From: Gammaproteobacteria bacterium
Lineage (GTDB): Bacteria > Pseudomonadota > Gammaproteobacteria > Xanthomonadales > Wenzhouxiangellaceae
Direction of reading: 5' to 3'
NCBI GenBank assembly: GCA_021772975.1
Contig: JAJFKY010000001.1
Coordinates: forward strand, 1-64,000
Length of the DNA stretch: 64,000 nt
The notes under the pieces were generated by a model. That model did no database searches. It had not been told where the DNA came from and saw nothing but the letters and a program-made list of their open reading frames with translations. The translations under genes were made by a program, and so were the position numbers. Position 1 is the first letter of the stretch, and every line of letters starts with the position of its first letter. Below, in pieces: positions 58,992 through 64,000 of the stretch.

Positions 58992-59420
58992 TCAGCCGGA
59001 AATATATTGCTGTAAGGCATCAATTTCCTGTCGCTGCTCCTCAATGACCACCTTAAGCAGGTCACCAATCGACAGTACGCCGATAACCTGCTCGTCCTCG
59101 ACCACCGGTAGGTGCCGAATGCGTTTTTCGGTCATTAATTGCATGCAGACATTGCTGCGCTGATCGGGGCTGATGGTGATCACGGGTGTCGACATAATGT
59201 CCCGGACCGGTGTGTCCGCCGAGGCACGGCGCTTAAGGATCACCTTGCGGGCGTAATCCCGCTCGGTGGCGATCCCCACCAGTTGATCGCCTTCCAGCAC
59301 CAACACCGAGCCGATTTCGTGCTCGGCCATGGTTTGAATCATCTGCAGTACCGGCGCATCCGGCGTCACACTGATAATCCGCTGCTGTTTGCTGTCCAGA
59401 ATTTGCTTAACACTGCGCAT
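58992..59420 (-). CDS. Tandem CBS-domain protein
   Basis: Two CBS repeats (VSVTPDAPVLQMIQTMAEHEIGSVLVLEGDQLVGIATERDYARKV; VITISPDQRSNVCMQLMTEKRIRHLPVVEDEQVIGVLSIGDLLK). Confidence 0.92.
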   Translation of the reverse strand: MRSVKQILDSKQQRIISVTPDAPVLQMIQTMAEHEIGSVLVLEGDQLVGIATERDYARKVILKRRASADTPVRDIMSTPVITISPDQRSNVCMQLMTEKRIRHLPVVEDEQVIGVLSIGDLLKVVIEEQRQEIDALQQYISG

Positions 59421-59537
59421 ATTGCCTCCGTTTTATCGAGACTCAGTCTGATCATACGCCTATTTATCACAACGAGTATATGCATAGAGTTTTAATCCGT
59501 GCCGGATCAGCCACCTTTATTATGCTTATACATACAC

Positions 59538-60527
59538 TTATAGGCACTCACTCTGACCTTCGCGTGCAACCCTGAAACCTTTATCTTTGACCGTTTGTGC
59601 GGCAACACTGCCGGGCACATGCAACGGATTGGTATGATTAAGATGAATAAAGTGCACTTTGGCTTTGTGCTGTGCGGCAAGACCTGCCAGACGCTGCATG
59701 CTGTGGCTCACCAGTGGATGCGGGAAACCACGCATATCACGGCCCGGCAGTTCTCCGTCGTCGTAAAAAGTGGCATCGATAAACGCCAGATCGTTTTCCG
59801 CTAATACAGTTTCGATGCGCGTACCCTGCTTATCCCAGGCCTCCCAGCTATCGATATCCGGCAGGTAAATGACTGAACGCCCGGGGCCCTGGATTCGAAA
59901 CCCGACCACTTCGGAATATTCCTGCCGGTGGGGAACCGTGAAGGGCGTCACCTGGAGATTCCTGGCTAATTCGACCGGCTGGTTATCCTGCAATGCCTGC
60001 AACTGAATATTACGATAGCGGATCAGTTGATCCCACGGACCGTTGCTGCTCAGAAACTCATCCATTCTGGGCATCGCATACACCACGACCTGCCTGGCTC
60101 CGGCAGCCTCGTGCCCCAGCAGCAGCAACCCGCTGTAATGCCCGATATGCGCATGGGTCAGAAAAATACCATCCAGACCGATCGGCCATTCTGCCGGCGC
60201 ATATTGATCCAGATGCTGTAACTGCTGTTTGAAATCCGGGGTGGCATCAAACAACCAGCGTCTGACCTGTTCGCCGCGCTGGTCAATCACCGCCACTGAT
60301 GCAGCCAGACGCTGCAAGCGGCTGTCCCGCCAGGCCGGATCATCCGGGTTGGCAAGCTGTGGTTTCCCGCCATCCTGGGCCACCCCCAAAACCAACAGAC
60401 TGACCTCACAGCCTTGCCGTTCAGCCGATTCCTGATTGCGAACCCCGGTCTGGGCCAGCGCTGAATGCATCCAGCATAGCTGCAAAAACAAAATGCCCGT
60501 TAATATCGCTTTGATCACCGTCCGCAT
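59538..60527 (-). CDS. Secreted PqqB-like metallo-beta-lactamase-fold protein
   Basis: Signal peptide; LLVLGVAQDGGKPQ, LTHAHIGHYSGLLLLGHEA, VIYLPDIDSW. Confidence 0.82.
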   Translation of the reverse strand: MRTVIKAILTGILFLQLCWMHSALAQTGVRNQESAERQGCEVSLLVLGVAQDGGKPQLANPDDPAWRDSRLQRLAASVAVIDQRGEQVRRWLFDATPDFKQQLQHLDQYAPAEWPIGLDGIFLTHAHIGHYSGLLLLGHEAAGARQVVVYAMPRMDEFLSSNGPWDQLIRYRNIQLQALQDNQPVELARNLQVTPFTVPHRQEYSEVVGFRIQGPGRSVIYLPDIDSWEAWDKQGTRIETVLAENDLAFIDATFYDDGELPGRDMRGFPHPLVSHSMQRLAGLAAQHKAKVHFIHLNHTNPLHVPGSVAAQTVKDKGFRVAREGQSECL

Positions 60528-60598
60528 CGCCTTTTTGTCGAGTCAGGTGATAAGAGTATATGCTTTACCCCCTTTGCCGCGGATATCCGGAGAGCCTG

Positions 60599-61972
60599 AT
60601 GCGTTGTTGCCTGTTATTAAGCCTGTATATTCTGATCAGCCTGACGGTGTTTGCCCAGCCTGCCGATAGCAGTCCGGGAACCTATACCACGCCACATCAA
60701 ATTGCTGCCGCGGTCTCCGCTCAGCGCATCCAGACGGATATTACTCAGCTGGTCAGTTTCGGTACCCGCCACACTTTATCGGAAACACATAGTGACAGCC
60801 GTGGAATCGGGGCGGCACGGCGCTGGATTGAGGCTGAATTCAAACGCATATCCGCTGCCTGTGGTGATTGCCTGGAGGTATTCACCGTGGCTGATTACGT
60901 GGAGGGCGAAGCACGCATTCCCAAGCGCACCGAGATTGTCAATGTCATTGCCATCCAGCGCGGCACACTGGACCCTGAGCGGATGGTAGTGATGAGCGGC
61001 GATATTGACAGCCGCATCAGCGATCCGCTGGACGGCACCTCGGACTCACCCGGCGCTAATGACAATGCCTCCGGCGTGGCCGGCACGTTAGAAGCAGCCA
61101 GAATTCTATCCAGATATCAATTCGCCGGCACCATTGTGTATGCGGCACTATCCGGCGAGGAGCAGGGTTTGTTTGGCGGTGCGATTCTGGCCGACCATGC
61201 TCTGGCTGAGGGCTGGCGCATCAAGGCAGTGCTCAACAACGACATGATCGGCAATATCAAGGGCGTGGACGGTGTCATCGACAACAGCACCGCGCGGGTA
61301 TTTTCCGAAGGCACCCGGGCCACCGAAACCCCGGAAGAAGCCCGGATACGCCGCTTTACCGGTGGTGAAGTTGATAGCCCATCCCGCAACCTGGCGCGCT
61401 ACGTTGACCGCATGGCCGATCAATATATTCCCAACCTGGATGTGATGATGATTTACCGCCTGGACCGTTTCGGGCGCGGTGGCCATCACCGGCCCTTCAA
61501 TGAAAAAGGCATGCCCGGTGTGCGCATTATGGAAACTCACGAAAACTATACCCAGCAGCACCAGGATCTGCGCAGTGAAGACGGCGTTGAATACGGTGAC
61601 GTGCTGGCAGCCGTGGACTTTGACTATGCCGCCAAACTGACCGCTTTGAACGCCGTCACACTGGCCAGCATGGCCGCCGCGCCCGCCTTCCCGTCCAATG
61701 TCACCATCAAAGGCGCAGTACAACCCAGCACCACGCTAAGCTGGACCCGGCCGACCGGCAGCGCCGCCGAAAATCTGGCCGGTTATCGCATTTACTGGCG
61801 TTTGACTGACCAGCCGCAATGGACCTACAGCCGCTGGGTCGGTGATGTGGAAACGTTTACGCTGGACAATATTGTGATTGATAATTTCTATTTCGGCGTT
61901 GCTTCAGTGGCCAAAAATGACGCGGAAAGCCCGGTGGTGTTTCCGGGGCCGGCGGGCAGCTTCGGGGACTAA
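60599..61972 (+). CDS. Secreted M28-family peptidase
   Basis: MSGDIDSR, SPGANDNASGVAGTLEAARIL, ALSGEEQGLFGG, MIYRLDRFGRGGHHRPFN; start set to MRCCLLLSLYILISLTVFAQ. Confidence 0.87.
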   Translation: MRCCLLLSLYILISLTVFAQPADSSPGTYTTPHQIAAAVSAQRIQTDITQLVSFGTRHTLSETHSDSRGIGAARRWIEAEFKRISAACGDCLEVFTVADYVEGEARIPKRTEIVNVIAIQRGTLDPERMVVMSGDIDSRISDPLDGTSDSPGANDNASGVAGTLEAARILSRYQFAGTIVYAALSGEEQGLFGGAILADHALAEGWRIKAVLNNDMIGNIKGVDGVIDNSTARVFSEGTRATETPEEARIRRFTGGEVDSPSRNLARYVDRMADQYIPNLDVMMIYRLDRFGRGGHHRPFNEKGMPGVRIMETHENYTQQHQDLRSEDGVEYGDVLAAVDFDYAAKLTALNAVTLASMAAAPAFPSNVTIKGAVQPSTTLSWTRPTGSAAENLAGYRIYWRLTDQPQWTYSRWVGDVETFTLDNIVIDNFYFGVASVAKNDAESPVVFPGPAGSFGD

Positions 61973-62006
61973 AGGCAGCTGCGAATTTCAATCCACAGCC
62001 GACACC

Positions 62007-62030
62007 TGTAGGAGCCCGCTTGCGGGCGAT
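62007..62030 (+). repeat. REP-like monomer TGTAGGAGCCCGCTTGCGGGCGAT
   Basis: Matches arms of the REPINs at 62069-62135 and 62337-62404. Confidence 0.88.
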
Positions 62031-62068
62031 CTGACCTACGCAACAGGCAAGTAAAACCAAGCTCAATT

Positions 62069-62135
62069 GTAGGAGCCCGCTTGCGGGCGACCAAACGCCT
62101 TTGATGCACCGGTCGCCCGCAAGCGGGCTCCTACA
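62069..62135. repeat. REPIN-like inverted pair
   Basis: GTAGGAGCCCGCTTGCGGGCGACC ... GGTCGCCCGCAAGCGGGCTCCTAC. Confidence 0.92.
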
Positions 62136-62145
62136 GTTTCGGGTT

Positions 62146-62303
62146 TTATGCAAAGTTAAACCCCGCACCAAACGTTTCAAACCCATCACACAATAACAAC
62201 TCAATCTGCTCTAATCTCACCAATTGCGACAGTTCCGAGCTGTTACCATCTGCGTCGGTCGCCATTAATGCCAGTTTACCGCCAAGGGCCGGCGAGGAAT
62301 AAA
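62146..62303 (-). pseudogene. 3'-end remnant of a paralogue of the downstream beta-helix gene
   Basis: Translates as YSSPALGGKLALMATDADGNSSELSQLVRLEQIELLLCDGFETFGAGFNFA*, matching GGKLALMVTDSDGNSSELSPSVTFGQIELLLRDGFETFNADF*. Confidence 0.85.
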
Positions 62304-62336
62304 TATAGCTGCGGATTTCTACCCGTCACCGGCACC

Positions 62337-62404
62337 TGTAAGAGCCCGCTTGCGGGCAACCAAACGCCTTTGATGCATCGGTCGCCCGCAAGCGGGCTCC
62401 TACA
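62337..62404. repeat. Second REPIN-like inverted pair with near-identical loop
   Basis: GTAAGAGCCCGCTTGCGGGCAACCAAACGCCTTTGATGCATCGGTCGCCCGCAAGCGGGCTCCTAC. Confidence 0.92.
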
Positions 62405-62424
62405 GTTTCAGGTTTTATGCAAGG

Positions 62425-64000
62425 TTAAAAATCCGCATTGAACGTTTCAAACCCATCCCGCAACAATAACTCGATCTGACCAAACGTCACTGACGGCGAC
62501 AACTCAGAGCTGTTGCCATCGCTATCGGTAACCATCAGCGCCAGTTTACCGCCAGTGGTGGCAAAAGCAGGCAAGGTGAATACATTGTTCTGTATCGCCT
62601 GCGGGCTTGCATACTCCACGCTGGTCAGAAAAAACCGGCCCTGCATGGGTTCTTCTCTGTCGGTCCAGAAGGCCTGCACGGTTAATGGATAGGTCGCATT
62701 GGCAGCGGTGGTATCCACGCGGAAATCCACGCTCACTGCCGATGGACTGCCGGGAATAAACACCGAAGTCAAAATATCCGGGTAATTCATGCGGCGATTA
62801 GGCCCGCTGTCGGGGTCACCTGGATCATTCGCGCTCTGCCCATCACCGGCCAGATCAATCGCCAGGCCATTATTGCCATACATGGTATTGGCGGTAATGG
62901 CGTTGTTGGTGTCATTGCCCAATACCGTTATGCCCCGGTTACCGTTAAATGCTATCTGATTGAACTGCACCAGATAACTGCCGTTGCTGCCGTTGAATGG
63001 AATGGCCATGCCGGTATTGCCGTTTTGCAGTACTCTGTTGCCAATGATGTTGTAGCGCGTGGTATCACCGGGAATAGCATTGCCGGAAATACCGAAGCGG
63101 CCGTTATAAGCAATCACATTATTGGTGCCGATAAAATTATTGAGTCCGCCAGAATTGCCCTGCAGGATCAGCCCATCAAACTCATTACCCGCGTTAGCCC
63201 CTGAACGGTTGGTGCCGATATGGTTGTCGGCAATGGTATTATTACCGCCTCCCAGCGATACGCCGCTTCGATTAAAACCCACCGTATTGTTTTCCACCGT
63301 TGTAAAGCTGGTAGCCAGTGCCAGGCCGATAGACGGTTGACCGATATCAGAGCCATTCGGTGTGATACCAATATAATTACCGATAATCTGATGCTCGTTG
63401 CCTTGAATCTGCAGGCCGTGAAAAAACGGTGCAACATTGGCTCCATTATCGCCGATAATATTGGCATCACCTGCGTTATTGCCACCGATAATCGCGCGCA
63501 GCGCAGCGAAAGTAAAAATACCGTGCTCTGCGTTACCAAACCGGCTGCTGCCAAGTACACCGATTGAATTACCTCGGATAATGGTGTCATTGCCCATTGT
63601 CATAATTCCATTCCCGGCGTTATTGATAACGCGGTTATTAAGAATCCGCACATTATCGCCCCGCTCAACGCGTATACCGTCGTCAGCATTACCCAGGGCG
63701 CCGGCGGCAATACCGATGTTATTATTTTCTATGGTGGTCCCGTCACCGGCTGATCCCCCGGTAAACCCAACTCGAATGCCCGTAAGGTTATTGGCGATAT
63801 CGTTGCGCATATTGACAACCTGACCGCCGATGTAGTTGTTGGAGCCCGAGACGTTAATGCCGTTGCCAACATTGCCGAAAAATCCATCAACACTGCCCAG
63901 ACCAATACGGTTGGCGCCGATTGAGTTATCATTACCCAGCACACTGATACCATCGCCGGAATTACTGGCCACGATATTGCCCCCGCGCTCATCCTCGTCA
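62425..64000 (-). CDS. Secreted right-handed parallel beta-helix (NosD/PbH1-like) protein, 5' end outside window
   Basis: Repeated N-x-I-x-x-N turns (NNNIGIAAGALGNADDGIRV, NNRVINNAGNGI, DNHIGTNRSG); C-terminal IELLLRDGFETFNADF; ORF reaches 63972 at the window edge. Confidence 0.78.
   Translation of the reverse strand, partial: DEDERGGNIVASNSGDGISVLGNDNSIGANRIGLGSVDGFFGNVGNGINVSGSNNYIGGQVVNMRNDIANNLTGIRVGFTGGSAGDGTTIENNNIGIAAGALGNADDGIRVERGDNVRILNNRVINNAGNGIMTMGNDTIIRGNSIGVLGSSRFGNAEHGIFTFAALRAIIGGNNAGDANIIGDNGANVAPFFHGLQIQGNEHQIIGNYIGITPNGSDIGQPSIGLALATSFTTVENNTVGFNRSGVSLGGGNNTIADNHIGTNRSGANAGNEFDGLILQGNSGGLNNFIGTNNVIAYNGRFGISGNAIPGDTTRYNIIGNRVLQNGNTGMAIPFNGSNGSYLVQFNQIAFNGNRGITVLGNDTNNAITANTMYGNNGLAIDLAGDGQSANDPGDPDSGPNRRMNYPDILTSVFIPGSPSAVSVDFRVDTTAANATYPLTVQAFWTDREEPMQGRFFLTSVEYASPQAIQNNVFTLPAFATTGGKLALMVTDSDGNSSELSPSVTFGQIELLLRDGFETFNADF

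Noticed and set aside
1-64000. CRISPR array, tRNA, rRNA, prophage or transposase genes
   Set aside because: No direct-repeat/spacer series, cloverleaf or integrase/transposase signatures were recognised on either strand.

Overview
64-kb chromosomal segment that reads as gammaproteobacterial, from gene content and synteny. Almost all of it is protein-coding, and I found no rRNA, tRNA, CRISPR array, prophage or transposase. Housekeeping blocks: purC, djlA, rpe; apaH-rsmA-pdxA-surA-lptD with no apaG; gcvT and gcvH, separated; tag; hslU without an adjacent hslV; ubiE-ubiJ-ubiB. Accessory content: many secreted or envelope proteins (VPS10/BNR-like protein, DUF1028 protein, matrixin-like metalloprotease with three 318-bp repeats, DUF11 proteins, parallel beta-helix protein, M28 peptidase, AsmA) and a compact cluster of small stress/envelope genes (27.4-31.7 kb). 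The most interesting locus is a bufferin-type RiPP operon at 43.9-46.2 kb: a Cys-rich precursor with a duplicated 6-Cys core, a DUF692 enzyme and a DUF2063 partner, with a strong hairpin between precursor and enzyme genes. Other leads: a DUF11 gene broken by a 4-bp tandem duplication next to an intact paralogue; REPIN-like GTAG inverted repeats at both window ends, one set sitting in a duplicated gene 3' end; a shared C-terminal 'GFE' motif; long inverted repeats at 40.4-41.0 kb; a tag gene with no canonical start upstream of its conserved zinc-ligand Cys; a likely CTG start; and several well-formed operator dyads. All calls come from reading the sequence and the supplied translations; no database search was run.
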